A DNA stretch of 64,000 nucleotides from Comamonas testosteroni TK102 (GCF_000739375.1 NZ_CP006704.1:1240001-1304000); one strand, 5' to 3'; positions 17,550 to 26,760 are shown, counted from the stretch's first letter. Made by a program: numbers and translations. Notes: generated from the sequence alone by a model not told the origin.

Positions 17550-18743
17550 TCAGGTGGCCTGCCGCACGACTGCTTGCTGCCTTGTGGCTGCCAGTGCCAG
17601 CAAGCCCAGCACAATCAGCATCAGGCCATAGCCATAGGTGGTGGGCACCAGCCCCAGGCTCTGGGTCAGCAGTCCTGCGGCGATGGCGGGCAGGCTGAAG
17701 GCCAGATAGCTCAGCACATAGATGGTGGACAGCAGGCCGCCGCGTTCGTGCGGCTCGGCCAGCGGCAGCACGCTGCGCAGCGCGCCCTGAAAGCCCACGC
17801 CAAAGCCCGCGCCGGCAATGATGGAGGCGGCCACCATCAGCGTCAGGCTGTGGCTGGCCACGCCCAGCAGCAGTATCACGATGCCCAGGGGCAGCACCGA
17901 GCCGCCAAAGCGCAGCATGCGCTGGGTCGTCCAGTGGCGCAGCAGCCAGATGGCCGCAGCGGCGCTCAGGGTGTTGATGCACACGGCCAGGCCTGCCATC
18001 AGGGTGGAGCCGGTGATCACGCGCAGCAGGGTGGGGCCTAGCGACAGGTAGAAGCCCGCCAGCGCCCAGGCGGCGATATCCAGCGGCGCCATGCGCAGGA
18101 AGGCCGGGCGGATATGCGCGGGAAGGCGGATGCGAGGGCGCATGGAGGCCAGGGCTCCGCTGCGGCGGCTGACGGTTTCAGGCATCACGGCGATGGCCCA
18201 GGCCGATGCCGCAAAGACCAGCAGCAGCCACCAGTAGATCTGGTGCAGCCCGTCATGGCCCTGGCTGGCCAACTGGTTGGCGCCGAACACTCCTGCTGCC
18301 ATGCCGATCATGGGAGCCAGCGTGTTGATCAGCGCACCGCGTTCGCGGTCCATATCGAGCAGGGCCGCGCCCAGGGCCGCACTGGCCATGCCGGTGGCAA
18401 AGCCCTGCACCACGCGAGACCAGAGCAGGGCTTGCGCATCCTGTGCATGGGCAAACATCAGCATGGAAACTGCCTCCAGCCCCAGGGCGGCAAGAATGAC
18501 GGGGCGTCGGCCCAGGTAATCGGACAGTGCGCCCATGGTGAGCAGGGCGACGAGCAGGCTGAAGGCGTAGACCGCGAAGATCAGGGTCAGCATGCCCGAC
18601 GAAAAGCCCCAGGCCTGCTGGTAGAGGCGATACAAGGGCGTGGGAGCGCTGGAGGCCGCCAGAAAGCTGGCCAGGGTCAGGGCGACAGCAGCCATATTGC
18701 GGGTGCTGGACACCGCAGTCTGGGATACAGAGGATGTGGACAT
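17550..18743 (-). CDS. MFS transporter, drug-efflux type
   Basis: 397-residue inner-membrane protein with about twelve hydrophobic segments. The major-facilitator signature between helices 2 and 3 is seen as GALSDYLGRRPVIL, and the first helix ends with ASSAPTPLYRLYQ, typical of a group of proteobacterial MFS exporters. The substrate is unknown. The start MSTSSVSQ (18743) is followed by the first helix at about residue 15. It is divergent from a TetR-type gene with an inverted repeat between them, which suggests repressor-controlled efflux. Confidence 0.88.
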   Translation of the reverse strand: MSTSSVSQTAVSSTRNMAAVALTLASFLAASSAPTPLYRLYQQAWGFSSGMLTLIFAVYAFSLLVALLTMGALSDYLGRRPVILAALGLEAVSMLMFAHAQDAQALLWSRVVQGFATGMASAALGAALLDMDRERGALINTLAPMIGMAAGVFGANQLASQGHDGLHQIYWWLLLVFAASAWAIAVMPETVSRRSGALASMRPRIRLPAHIRPAFLRMAPLDIAAWALAGFYLSLGPTLLRVITGSTLMAGLAVCINTLSAAAAIWLLRHWTTQRMLRFGGSVLPLGIVILLLGVASHSLTLMVAASIIAGAGFGVGFQGALRSVLPLAEPHERGGLLSTIYVLSYLAFSLPAIAAGLLTQSLGLVPTTYGYGLMLIVLGLLALAATRQQAVVRQAT

Positions 18744-18795
18744 GGAAAAGCAGGCTCCGCTACCATAAAAGCAAATTTTTTGCGTTTGCGTATTC

Positions 18796-18818
18796 TGCGT
18801 TAACTTCTCATTAACGCA
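18796..18818. promoter_or_regulatory. Inverted repeat between MFS and TetR genes, probable operator
   Basis: Perfect 8-base arms TGCGTTAA and TTAACGCA separated by 7 bases. A further partial half site TTTGCG lies just upstream (18785-18790). The 23-bp dyad lies 15 bases before the TetR start and 53 bases before the MFS start, where a TetR dimer would control both. Confidence 0.7.
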
Positions 18819-18832
18819 AATATTTAGCTTTA

Positions 18833-19405
18833 ATGACCATGATTGCAAAAGACCCGGTCCAATCCCGGCCTGGCGGGCGCAGCTCCCGTGTACAGGCCAG
18901 CGTGCATCAGGCGGTGAGGAAACTGCTGGAGCGCATGCCGCGCGAGGAGCTGACCTTCCCCCTGATAGCCACCGAAGCCGGCGTCACGCCTTCCACGCTG
19001 TACCGCCACTGGGGCGATCTGCCGCAACTGCTGGCCGATGTGGCGCTGGAGCGCATCCGTCCCATTGCCGAGCCGGCGGACACGGGCAGCCTGCATGGCG
19101 ATCTGCAGGCCTGGACCGAGCAATACATCGAGGAAATGGGCTCGCCTCTGGGGCGTACCTTGCTGCGCGATACCTTGGTGGCGACCCAGGAAGATCAGGT
19201 GACCTGCGCCTGCGTGGACATCATCCGGGAGCAGCTCGGCATTGTGCTGAGCAGGGCCCGGGCGCGCGGCGCTTCGGGTCCCGATGTGGACACCTTGCTG
19301 GATCAACTGGTGGCACCCATCGTCTATCGCATTCTCTATGGTCTGCAGCCCGATGTGGCTTTCGGGCGCAAGCTGGTCGAGCAGCTGACACCTGCGCAGA
19401 TCTGA
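18833..19405 (+). CDS. TetR family transcriptional regulator
   Basis: 190 residues. The N-terminal helix-turn-helix is seen at about residues 20-65 (FPLIATEAGVTPSTLYRHWG, then LPQLLADVAL), the classic TetR pattern. The C-terminal ligand-binding part (about 75-190) ends RKLVEQLTPAQI and resembles the C-terminal domain of regulators of exporters. It is divergent from the MFS gene and probably represses it and itself through the dyad at 18796-18818. A second ATG two codons later (18839) is an equal start. Confidence 0.88.
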   Translation: MTMIAKDPVQSRPGGRSSRVQASVHQAVRKLLERMPREELTFPLIATEAGVTPSTLYRHWGDLPQLLADVALERIRPIAEPADTGSLHGDLQAWTEQYIEEMGSPLGRTLLRDTLVATQEDQVTCACVDIIREQLGIVLSRARARGASGPDVDTLLDQLVAPIVYRILYGLQPDVAFGRKLVEQLTPAQI

Positions 19406-19575
19406 GGCGCTTGCACTAGAATCGCAGCTCACAGGTGCAAAAGGGGCGCCTGCCCGCACAAGAGGCTCTCACCCTTGCTTTAGGCAGCGTGTTCACGCTC
19501 GATTCGATGTTCTGTCAGACCATGGTTGTTCCAAGGGCCCAGCGCGGGGGCTCCGATGCAACCTGGAGCACTGTC

Positions 19576-19926
19576 ATGACTTCATCTCTCCATCCCCAGG
19601 CGCGGCGCGCGCTGACGCGGGACTACAAACAGGCGTTTCCCGCCATGGGTGTCTACGCGGTGCGCTGCGATGCCGCCGATTTGTTGCGCCTGGGTGCCAG
19701 CCGCAATGTGGACGCAATACTCAACCGCCTGCGGTTCGAACTGAGCAATGGCTCCCGGCGCGATGCGGCACTGGCCCAGGCCTGGGCCCGCCATGGCGCA
19801 CAGGCATTCCGTTTCGAGGTACTGGACCGCATCAAGGAACGCGACGACCCCTTGTTCGACTATGACGCCGAACTTCAGGCCCTGCTGTCTCTGTGGCAGC
19901 AAGAGCTGCAAGGGGTGCAGTCATGA
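19576..19926 (+). CDS. GIY-YIG nuclease-superfamily protein, small stand-alone type
   Basis: 116 residues. The motif FPAMGVYAVRC stands for the GIY part, followed by LGASRNVDAILNRLRFELSN with the conserved arginine, AWARHGAQAFRFEVLD and DDPLFDYDAELQALLSLW. The pattern matches small GIY-YIG-like proteins of Bacillus and other genera whose function is not known. The YIG part is degenerate (here LGAS), so nuclease activity is doubtful. Its stop overlaps the start of the next gene (ATGA), so the two are translated together. Start MTSSLHPQ is the ATG nearest to the conserved core. Confidence 0.78.
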   Translation: MTSSLHPQARRALTRDYKQAFPAMGVYAVRCDAADLLRLGASRNVDAILNRLRFELSNGSRRDAALAQAWARHGAQAFRFEVLDRIKERDDPLFDYDAELQALLSLWQQELQGVQS

Positions 19927-20510
19927 GCAGCGAAACCGTGAATGCCATGAGCTCAGGCCAGGCGCTGCCCGCTGGTGCTGCAGCGATTGATCCACCGGGT
20001 CCGGCCATGGGGGCAAGTTCTGCTGCGGAACGCCTGTCGCCGCAGGCCCTGATCGACGAGATCAAGGTGCGTGCCCGCGTCCGCTTGAGCCGTGCGCGTC
20101 GCGAGGGGGCTGCAGGCTCGACCAGCTTGCGCGACCACTTGCATCAGGCTGCGCGCGAGGCCGGCTTTGCCGGCTGGGAGCAGGCGCGTCGGGTGCTGGG
20201 AGCGCTGGCGGCACCGGGAGATGACATGGGTAGCTTCTGGCATGTGCCGCGTAGCGGCATTCTTCTGCACATCTGGTTCAGCGAGTACGCACAGGCGCGC
20301 AGCGTGCTCGCACAGCAGGTGGATGGTTTTTTGCTGCCTTATCGGCGCCAGTGCTTCATCGTGCAAGCACCGTTCATCGAGGCCTTGGGTCTGAACCCAG
20401 CCGACCCGGCCTGGGCCGTCATCGGGCGCGATCTGGTCGCCGCCTATGGAACGCCTGCCTGGCGGTCCTTGGCCTGGCAGCGTCTGCATGCGCCTGCCGG
20501 AGCCTTCTGA
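19923..20510 (+). CDS. Unknown protein, partner of the GIY-YIG-like gene
   Basis: 195 residues, not recognised. After an alanine/serine/proline-rich N-terminus comes a helical basic part LSPQALIDEIKVRARVRLS and DHLHQAAREAGFAGWEQARR, which resembles a small helical module seen at the start of some glyoxalase-like proteins, then a second half rich in aromatic residues (FWHVPRSGILLHIWFSEYAQ, GFLLPYRRQCFIVQAPFIE). The start codon overlaps the stop of the preceding gene by four bases. No function can be given. Confidence 0.7.
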   Translation: MSSETVNAMSSGQALPAGAAAIDPPGPAMGASSAAERLSPQALIDEIKVRARVRLSRARREGAAGSTSLRDHLHQAAREAGFAGWEQARRVLGALAAPGDDMGSFWHVPRSGILLHIWFSEYAQARSVLAQQVDGFLLPYRRQCFIVQAPFIEALGLNPADPAWAVIGRDLVAAYGTPAWRSLAWQRLHAPAGAF

Positions 20511-20578
20511 TCTAGCTCCGGCGTTTGAAGCGAAAAATGCTGGTCTGAAAGCGCTGAAAACCGCTTCTGTCCGGGCTT

Positions 20579-20905
20579 TCAGGTCGGTTCCGCAGGAGTG
20601 GGGAACTGCGGTGCACGCCATTCCAGCAGCTCGGCCAGGCGCTGCACGATCCAGCCCGCTTCAGGCTCCGTGACGACCGAGCCCTCCGCGGCCAGGCCCG
20701 CATGCATGCCCAGCAGTACCTGCTCTTCTGAGGAATTGCCCGAGTGATAAAGCGTCTGTGCCTGCTCGGCCAGATGGCTTGCCAGGTCTTCGCACAGCTC
20801 ATAGCGCGCGACGACCTCGGCAATTGGGGCGGACAGCTTGCCGCTGCGAGTGCGAAACAGCTCGGCAAAGCTGGGCGGCGGCTGAATCTGGCTGGTGTCG
20901 TCCAT
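20579..20905 (-). CDS. Unknown small acidic protein
   Basis: 108 residues, mostly helical by composition (ELFRTRSGKLSAPIAEVVAR, LCEDLASHLAEQAQTLYHSG). No signal peptide or membrane segment. It begins 3 bases after the stop of the gene at 20909-21163, so both form one transcript. I do not recognise the family. Confidence 0.7.
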   Translation of the reverse strand: MDDTSQIQPPPSFAELFRTRSGKLSAPIAEVVARYELCEDLASHLAEQAQTLYHSGNSSEEQVLLGMHAGLAAEGSVVTEPEAGWIVQRLAELLEWRAPQFPTPAEPT

Positions 20906-20908
20906 GGC

Positions 20909-21163
20909 TTAGCTTGGCTCGAACAGGCGCTCGAAACGCTCGATGTCCACGGCCAGCTCGCAGGTGATGAGCTGGCCCGATTTGTTGTCGCGCTTGCGGT
21001 GGGCGGCAAACAGCGTGGCCTTGCCCTTGAAGTTGTAGTCGGGCAGATGGATCAGCTCGTAGGGATAGGGCACAAAGAGCTGGAACTCGAAAATCATCCG
21101 GTGCTCGTTGCGCGGAGAGGGGTACAGCGTGTACTCCGGCAGATTGATGGTTTGTGTGGCCAT
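20909..21163 (-). CDS. Unknown small protein
   Basis: 84 residues beginning MATQTINLPEYTLYPSPRNE, with a mixed beta pattern (MIFEFQLFVPYPYELIHLPD, ITCELAVDIERFERLFEPS). Cytoplasmic by sequence. First gene of a two-gene unit with 20579-20905 and divergent from moaE, whose start is 53 bases away. Family not recognised. Confidence 0.7.
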   Translation of the reverse strand: MATQTINLPEYTLYPSPRNEHRMIFEFQLFVPYPYELIHLPDYNFKGKATLFAAHRKRDNKSGQLITCELAVDIERFERLFEPS

Positions 21164-21216
21164 GGCGCAATGCTAATGCGCCGGACATGCCCATGCTGGC
21201 CTGCGACAATGCGGCT

Positions 21217-21675
21217 ATGACTGCATCACGCGTATCCATTCGGATCCAGGACTTTGACCTCTCGGCCGAGATCGCCGCCTTGCGCGGCGGCGATGCACGC
21301 GTGGGCGCGGTCTGCAGCTTTGTCGGCACGGTACGCGACCGCAACGAGGGCGATGCCGTCTCCAGCATGGAACTCGAGCATTACCCCGGCATGACCGAGA
21401 AGTCGATCGAAGCCATCATCGATAAGGCCGTGGCGCGCTTTGGCATCTATGGCGCGCGCGTGATTCACCGTATCGGCCTGCTGCAGCCCATGGACCAGAT
21501 CGTGCTGGTGGCCGTGACCAGCGCCCACCGCGGCAAATCCTTCGAGGCCTGCGAATACATCATGGACTATCTGAAGTCCGAAGCGCCGTTCTGGAAGAAA
21601 GAGCAGACCGGGCAGGGAGCTCGCTGGGTGGATGCGCGTGTCAGCGACGAACAGGCGCTGGCACGGTGGCAATAA
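21217..21675 (+). CDS. moaE: Molybdopterin synthase large subunit MoaE
   Basis: Catalytic subunit that, with MoaD, adds two sulfurs to cyclic pyranopterin monophosphate. 152 residues (E. coli 150) with the family patterns GAVCSFVGTVRDRNEGD, LEHYPGMTEKSIEAI, IHRIGLLQPMDQIVLVAV, SAHRGKSFEACEYIMDYLK and the catalytic PFWKKEQ lysines. MTASRVSIRIQDFD was chosen over earlier ATGs because the conserved part begins there. Separated from moaD by the accessory block 17000-21200. Confidence 0.96.
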   Translation: MTASRVSIRIQDFDLSAEIAALRGGDARVGAVCSFVGTVRDRNEGDAVSSMELEHYPGMTEKSIEAIIDKAVARFGIYGARVIHRIGLLQPMDQIVLVAVTSAHRGKSFEACEYIMDYLKSEAPFWKKEQTGQGARWVDARVSDEQALARWQ

Positions 21676-21780
21676 GAACGGCCGCCTGAGCGTTGGCCGA
21701 TATCGGAGCCCCGTCGGCGGGGGGGGGGCTGGTGGCACCCGGTCGTGTGCAGCGGCGCATGATCTTGGAACTCTATGAAT

Positions 21781-21826
21781 AAAAGTGCTGCCAACGCTTA
21801 TTTATCAAGCGCAAGTAGCTATGGTT
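21781..21826. repeat. Palindromic intergenic repeat, copy 4
   Basis: AAAAGTGCTGCCAACGCTT, ATTTATC, AAGCGCAAGTAGCTATGG. It lies in the 412-base gap between moaE and clpB; the rest of that gap before 22020 shows no gene. Confidence 0.7.
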
Positions 21827-22019
21827 TTTGGTAGTTTCCGTGCTGGCAAGCCCAGAGTGGTGTGCAGCCGCAATGGGGCGCATTGTGGGTTTGGGCCTAC
21901 ATGCGATGAGACTGTGAGGCGCCATGCTCGGGTCTGGCCTCGGGCGTAGAGCGCATTTGATTTTTCTCAAGAAGCAAGCTCTCTGCTGCCTTCTGCGCCG
22001 CTTTATTGCCCTTTCCGGT

Positions 22020-22048
22020 CTTGAAATTCACCACCTGGCTATCAGATA
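22020..22048 (+). promoter_or_regulatory. Possible sigma-32 promoter of clpB
   Basis: A perfect sigma-32 -35 element CTTGAAA (22020-22026) lies 61 bases before the clpB start. The -10 is poor: TCAGATAA at a 15-base spacing fits only loosely. Supported mainly by the -35 and by the known heat-shock control of clpB. Confidence 0.4.
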
Positions 22049-22087
22049 AATCAGCAATGAATCTGATTGGAGCGAAAGCGACAAACC

Positions 22088-24700
22088 ATGCGAATTGACA
22101 AACTGACGACCAAATTCCAAGAAGCCTTGGCCGACGCGCAGTCCCTGGCGCTCGGTGCTGATCAATCCACCATCGACCCTCTGCACCTGCTGGTGGCGAT
22201 GCTGCGCCAGGACGACGGCCCGCGTGCGCTGCTGCAGCGTGCCGGCGGCAATGTGCAGCAACTCAAGAACCTGGCAGAACAGGCCATGGCTGATCTGCCG
22301 CGCGTGCAGCAGCAAGGCGATGTGCAGGTCGGCTCCGAGCTGGCCCGCCTGCTGCAGGCCTCGGAGAAGGAAGCCCTCAAGCGCGGTGACCAGTTCATCG
22401 CCAGCGAGCTGTTTCTGCTGGCGCTGGCCGATGCCGCAGGCTCGGCCACGCGCGCCGGTGCCTTGCTCAAGCAAAGCGGCGTGAGCAAGTCCAGCCTGGA
22501 AGCGGCCATCAATGCCGTGCGAGGAGGTCAGAACGTGGACAGTGCGGAAGCCGAAGGCCAGCGCGAAGCGCTCAAGAAATACACGCTGGACCTGACCGAG
22601 CGTGCCCGCAGCGGCAAGCTGGACCCGGTGATTGGCCGCGACGATGAAATCCGCCGCGCCATCCAGGTACTGCAGCGCCGAAGCAAGAACAACCCCGTGC
22701 TCATCGGCGAGCCCGGCGTGGGCAAGACTGCCATTGTCGAAGGCCTGGCCCAGCGCATCGTGGCCGGCGAGGTGCCCGAGAGCCTGCAGAACAAGCGCGT
22801 GCTGTCGCTGGACATGGCCGGTCTGCTGGCCGGTGCCAAGTACCGCGGCGACTTCGAGGAGCGCCTCAAATCCGTGCTCAAGGAAATCGCACAGGACGAA
22901 GGCCGCATCATTCTTTTCATCGACGAAATCCACACCATGGTGGGCGCCGGCAAGGCCGATGGCGCCATGGACGCCGGCAATATGCTCAAGCCCGCACTGG
23001 CGCGCGGCGAGCTGCATTGCGTGGGCGCGACTACGCTCGATGAATACCGCAAATACATCGAAAAGGATGCAGCGCTGGAGCGCCGCTTCCAGAAGGTCAT
23101 CGTGGACGAGCCTTCGGTGGAGGACACGATTGCCATTCTGCGCGGCTTGCAGGTGAAGTACGAGGCGCATCACAACGTCGATATCACCGACCCCGCCATC
23201 GTTGCCGCGGCGGAGCTGAGCCATCGCTACATCACCGACCGATTTCTGCCTGACAAGGCCATCGACCTGATCGACGAGGCTGCGGCCAAGATCAAGATCG
23301 AGATGGACTCCAAGCCCGAGGTGATGGACAAGCTCGAGCGCCGCATGATTCAGCTCAAGATCGAGCGTGAAGCCATGAAGCGCGAAAAGGATGAGGCTTC
23401 GCAAAAGCGTCTGCAGCTGATCGAGGAAGAGCTGGAGAGCCTGGAGCGCGAGTACGCCGACCTCGAGGAAATCTGGAAGGCCGAGAAAGCCAGCGCTCTG
23501 GGCTCGGAGCAGATCCGTAAGGAAGTGGACCAGTTGCGCATCCAGATCGAGGAGTTCAAGCGCAAGGGCGATTTCAACAAGGTGGCCGAGCTGCAGTACG
23601 GCAAGCTGCCCGCACTCGAAAAGCAGTTGCATGAAGCCCAGGCCAAGGAAGAAGGCCAGGATGGCGCGACGGCCAACAAGCTGCTGCGTACCCAGGTCGG
23701 AGCCGAAGAGATCGCCGAGGTGGTGAGCCGTGCCACGGGCATCCCCGTGGCCAAGATGATGCAGGGCGAAAAGGACAAGCTGCTGCACATGGAAGACAAG
23801 CTGCACGAGCGTGTGGTGGGCCAGGAGGAGGCGATCTCTGCCGTGGCCAATGCCATCCGCCGCTCGCGCTCCGGCCTGTCCGATCCCAACCGTCCCACCG
23901 GCTCCTTCCTGTTCCTGGGCCCCACGGGCGTGGGCAAGACCGAGCTGTGCAAGGCGCTGGCAGGATTCCTGTTCGACAGCGAGGACCATCTGGTGCGCAT
24001 TGACATGAGTGAGTTCATGGAAAAGCACTCTGTGGCACGCTTGATCGGTGCGCCTCCCGGCTATGTGGGTTACGAAGAGGGCGGCTACCTGACGGAAGCC
24101 GTGCGTCGCAAGCCCTACAGCGTGCTGCTGCTGGACGAGGTGGAGAAAGCCCACCCCGACGTCTTCAATGTGTTGCTGCAGGTTCTGGACGATGGTCGCC
24201 TGACCGACGGTCAGGGGCGCACGGTGGATTTCAAGAACACTGTGATCGTGATGACCAGCAATATCGGCTCGCATCTGATACAGGCCATGGTTGGCGAGGA
24301 TGCGGATGATGTGAAGGAAGCGGTCTGGGGGGAACTTAAAAACCATTTCCGACCCGAATTCTTGAACCGTATCGATGAAACCGTGGTCTTCCATGCACTG
24401 GATGCCAAGAACATCGAGGCGATTGCCAGAATTCAGCTGAAGTTGCTGGAAAGCCGTCTGCAGAAGATGGAACTGAGCATGCAGGTGTCCGAGCAGGCCC
24501 TGGCCGAGCTGGCCAAGGTGGGCTTCGATCCCGTGTTCGGTGCCCGTCCACTCAAGCGAGCCATCCAGCAGCGTATTGAAAACCCGCTGTCCAAGTTGTT
24601 ACTCGAGGGAAAGTTCCCGCCCAAGAGTACGATAGCTGTGACAGTCGACCCGGTGAATGACCCCGGGGTGTTCCGGTTCGAGTCCGCAGGCACTGCCTGA
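22088..24700 (+). CDS. clpB: Disaggregase chaperone ClpB
   Basis: AAA+ hexamer that with DnaK rescues aggregated proteins. 870 residues (E. coli 857): N-terminal repeat domain [18 protein letters not shown], first AAA+ domain with Walker A GEPGVGKT (about 207-214), the coiled-coil middle domain (about 405-525, [20 protein letters not shown]), second AAA+ domain with GPTGVGKT (about 611-618) and [18 protein letters not shown] at the end. The ATG before MRIDKLTT is the family start. Follows moaE as in other Burkholderiales. Confidence 0.98.
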   Translation: MRIDKLTTKFQEALADAQSLALGADQSTIDPLHLLVAMLRQDDGPRALLQRAGGNVQQLKNLAEQAMADLPRVQQQGDVQVGSELARLLQASEKEALKRGDQFIASELFLLALADAAGSATRAGALLKQSGVSKSSLEAAINAVRGGQNVDSAEAEGQREALKKYTLDLTERARSGKLDPVIGRDDEIRRAIQVLQRRSKNNPVLIGEPGVGKTAIVEGLAQRIVAGEVPESLQNKRVLSLDMAGLLAGAKYRGDFEERLKSVLKEIAQDEGRIILFIDEIHTMVGAGKADGAMDAGNMLKPALARGELHCVGATTLDEYRKYIEKDAALERRFQKVIVDEPSVEDTIAILRGLQVKYEAHHNVDITDPAIVAAAELSHRYITDRFLPDKAIDLIDEAAAKIKIEMDSKPEVMDKLERRMIQLKIEREAMKREKDEASQKRLQLIEEELESLEREYADLEEIWKAEKASALGSEQIRKEVDQLRIQIEEFKRKGDFNKVAELQYGKLPALEKQLHEAQAKEEGQDGATANKLLRTQVGAEEIAEVVSRATGIPVAKMMQGEKDKLLHMEDKLHERVVGQEEAISAVANAIRRSRSGLSDPNRPTGSFLFLGPTGVGKTELCKALAGFLFDSEDHLVRIDMSEFMEKHSVARLIGAPPGYVGYEEGGYLTEAVRRKPYSVLLLDEVEKAHPDVFNVLLQVLDDGRLTDGQGRTVDFKNTVIVMTSNIGSHLIQAMVGEDADDVKEAVWGELKNHFRPEFLNRIDETVVFHALDAKNIEAIARIQLKLLESRLQKMELSMQVSEQALAELAKVGFDPVFGARPLKRAIQQRIENPLSKLLLEGKFPPKSTIAVTVDPVNDPGVFRFESAGTA

Positions 24701-24729
24701 GGTCCCGAACCCTAGAAAGAGGTATTGCT

Positions 24730-25086
24730 TTGAACGATTTCGCCGCCACTGCAACCCGTTGGGCCGTCCGCATCATGCTGATGCTGGTGGGCCTGGTGTT
24801 CTTCCTGTGCCTGATGGCCGTGGCCTGCCTCATCGCTCTGGCCTGGGGCGTGCGCGCCCTGTGGGCCAGACTCACGGGCCAGCCCGTGGTGCCCATGAGC
24901 ATGGGGGCCATGAGTCCTTTTGCCGGTTGGCAGACGGTGTACCGCTCGGGAGCCGAGTGGATGGCGCAATCGTCGGGCAATGCCGATGCCAAGAAGGATG
25001 CGCGTGAAACCCGCGGGCGCCGCGGCGTTCTGCCCGGTACTGGCGATGTGACCGATGTGCAGCCGCGCGAGGTGCATGAGTCGTAA
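24730..25086 (+). CDS. Small membrane protein of unknown function
   Basis: 118 residues from a TTG start with GAAAGAGG upstream. Hydrophobic segments at about residues 10-44 (IMLMLVGLVFFLCLMAVACL) form one or two membrane helices; the rest is cytoplasmic, ending in a polar tail (GVLPGTGDVTDVQPREVHES). It is 29 bases behind clpB and ends before a strong terminator, so it is probably the last gene of the clpB transcript. Family not recognised by name. Confidence 0.72.
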   Translation: MNDFAATATRWAVRIMLMLVGLVFFLCLMAVACLIALAWGVRALWARLTGQPVVPMSMGAMSPFAGWQTVYRSGAEWMAQSSGNADAKKDARETRGRRGVLPGTGDVTDVQPREVHES

Positions 25087-25165
25087 TGACAAGCCCTTGG
25101 GCAGGCTTCATACTTTGGAGCCAGTGAGGCAAAAAGGCCGCAGGCTGGTTTCGCGGTCAACATAC

Positions 25166-25200
25166 AAGAGCCTGTGCAGTGTTGCATCAGGCTCTTTTTT
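25166..25200 (+). terminator. Intrinsic terminator after the clpB unit
   Basis: Stem AAGAGCCTGTGCA / TGCATCAGGCTCTT (one bulged T) with a GTGT loop and a run of six or more T. Confidence 0.9.
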
Positions 25201-25264
25201 TACGCTGTGTTTACGCAGTCTCGCGGTATGGTCGGGATTGTGATCTTGGGATTTTCAGACAGGC

Positions 25265-26704
25265 ATGAACTACATGGACTTGCACCGCATTTTTGACTTG
25301 CAGTACCAAGCCAGCCGCACGCAGGTCGATGTACCTTTGCTGGTGCGCCGGGAGAGGCTGCTGCGTCTGCAGAAGCTGCTGGACGAGAACGGTCCGGCCT
25401 TGTGCGCGGCGGTGGAGCAGGACTTTGGCGTGCGCTCCGAGCGCTGGACCGAGATGCTGGATCTGATGTTGGTGCGCAATATGCTCAGGCATACGCTCAA
25501 GCATCTGCCCAAGTGGAGCAAGCGCCAGCGGGTGCGAACGCCGCTGATGCTGCAGCCCGGCAAGGCCTGGGTGGAGCGCCAGCCTCTGGGCGTGGTGGGC
25601 ATCATCTCCCCCTGGAACTATCCGCTGCAGCTGTCGCTGGCGCCGGCCATCACGGCGTTGGCGGCGGGCAATCGAGTGATGCTCAAGCCCAGCGAGCTGA
25701 CGCCGCATACCTCGGCCAAAATGGCCGAGTTGGTCGCCCAGTTCTTTGCACCCGAAGAGTTCTGCGTGATCGAGGGCGATGTGGCCGTGGCCACGCAGTT
25801 CTCGGGCCTGCAGTTCGACCATCTGCTGTTCACCGGCTCCACGGCCGTGGGGCGGCGCGTGGCGCAGGCAGCGGCCGTGCACCTGACGCCCACCACGCTG
25901 GAGCTCGGGGGCAAATCGCCCTGCATCATTGCGCAGGACTGCGATATGCAGGCCGCTGCACTCAAGGTGGCCTATGGCAAGCTGGTCAATGCCGGGCAGA
26001 CCTGCATCGCTCCCGACTATGTGCTGCTGCCGCGCGGCAAGGAGCAGGAGTTTGCCGAGGCCTACCAGGCGGCGGTCCAGCAGCTGTACCCGCGCATCTC
26101 GGGCAACCCGGACTACACGGCCATCATCAGCAAGCGCCATCTGGCCCGGCTCAAGCAGATGCTGCGTCAGGCGCAAAGCCTGGGAGCGCAGGTGCACTGG
26201 ATGCATGAGGCCGCAGCCCCTGCGGTCGATGGCGACACCACGGCCTGGGGCGATGCGGTGGAGCGCCAGTTCGCTCCGGCGCTGGTGTTTGGCGCCACGG
26301 GCGAGATGCAGCTGATGCAGGAGGAAATCTTCGGCCCCATCCTGCCCGTGATCTCCTACGAGCATATCGAGGACGTGATCAATGCCATCAACGCCAGCCC
26401 GCGCCCGCTGGCGCTGTACTGGTTCGGCAATGGCGAGGCCGAGCGCGATGCGGTGCTGATGCGCACCGTCAGCGGAGGCGTCTGTGTGAACGACACCTTG
26501 CTGCATGTGGCGCATGAGAACTTGCCGTTCGGCGGTGTCGGCGACAGCGGCTGGGGTGCCTATCACGCAGAGCAGGGCTTTTTGCGCTTTGTGCACCAGA
26601 AGGCGGTTTTCGTACAGTCGCGCTGGGCGGCGACGTCCCTGCTGTACCCGCCATTCGGGGAGAAATTCGACCGGGTGATGGAATTCATGCGGCGCTGGCT
26701 CTGA
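25265..26704 (+). CDS. Aldehyde dehydrogenase, coniferyl aldehyde dehydrogenase type
   Basis: NAD(P)-dependent oxidation of an aldehyde to an acid. The 479-residue protein has the ALDH landmarks: SPWNYPLQLS (Asn118), LKPSELTPHTS, FTGSTAVGRRV, TLELGGKSP (Glu213) and the catalytic cysteine in NAGQTCIAPDY (Cys247), then EIFGPILPV and NLPFGGVGDSG. The short N-terminus and the QTCIAPDYVL pattern match coniferyl-aldehyde dehydrogenases; the true substrate could be another aromatic or aliphatic aldehyde. It appears to be a single gene; ATG 25274 is an alternative start. Confidence 0.88.
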   Translation: MNYMDLHRIFDLQYQASRTQVDVPLLVRRERLLRLQKLLDENGPALCAAVEQDFGVRSERWTEMLDLMLVRNMLRHTLKHLPKWSKRQRVRTPLMLQPGKAWVERQPLGVVGIISPWNYPLQLSLAPAITALAAGNRVMLKPSELTPHTSAKMAELVAQFFAPEEFCVIEGDVAVATQFSGLQFDHLLFTGSTAVGRRVAQAAAVHLTPTTLELGGKSPCIIAQDCDMQAAALKVAYGKLVNAGQTCIAPDYVLLPRGKEQEFAEAYQAAVQQLYPRISGNPDYTAIISKRHLARLKQMLRQAQSLGAQVHWMHEAAAPAVDGDTTAWGDAVERQFAPALVFGATGEMQLMQEEIFGPILPVISYEHIEDVINAINASPRPLALYWFGNGEAERDAVLMRTVSGGVCVNDTLLHVAHENLPFGGVGDSGWGAYHAEQGFLRFVHQKAVFVQSRWAATSLLYPPFGEKFDRVMEFMRRWL

Positions 26705-26730
26705 ATTTCCTTGACTGCGATCCAGGGATT

Positions 26731-26760
26731 GAGCGCTTGCATGCTGTGGTGAGCGCTTGC
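26731..26760. repeat. Direct repeats in the gap before the acetyltransferase gene
   Basis: GAGCGCTTGC occurs at 26731-26740 and again at 26751-26760, exactly 20 bases (about two helical turns) apart; each copy contains the palindrome AGCGCT. Possible protein-binding site; the rest of the 267-base gap shows no gene. Confidence 0.4.

Noticed and set aside
22028..24394. Long open frame of 788 codons antisense to clpB
   Set aside because: Third-position GC bias of clpB opens the antisense frame; the product has no recognisable family and clpB is certain.
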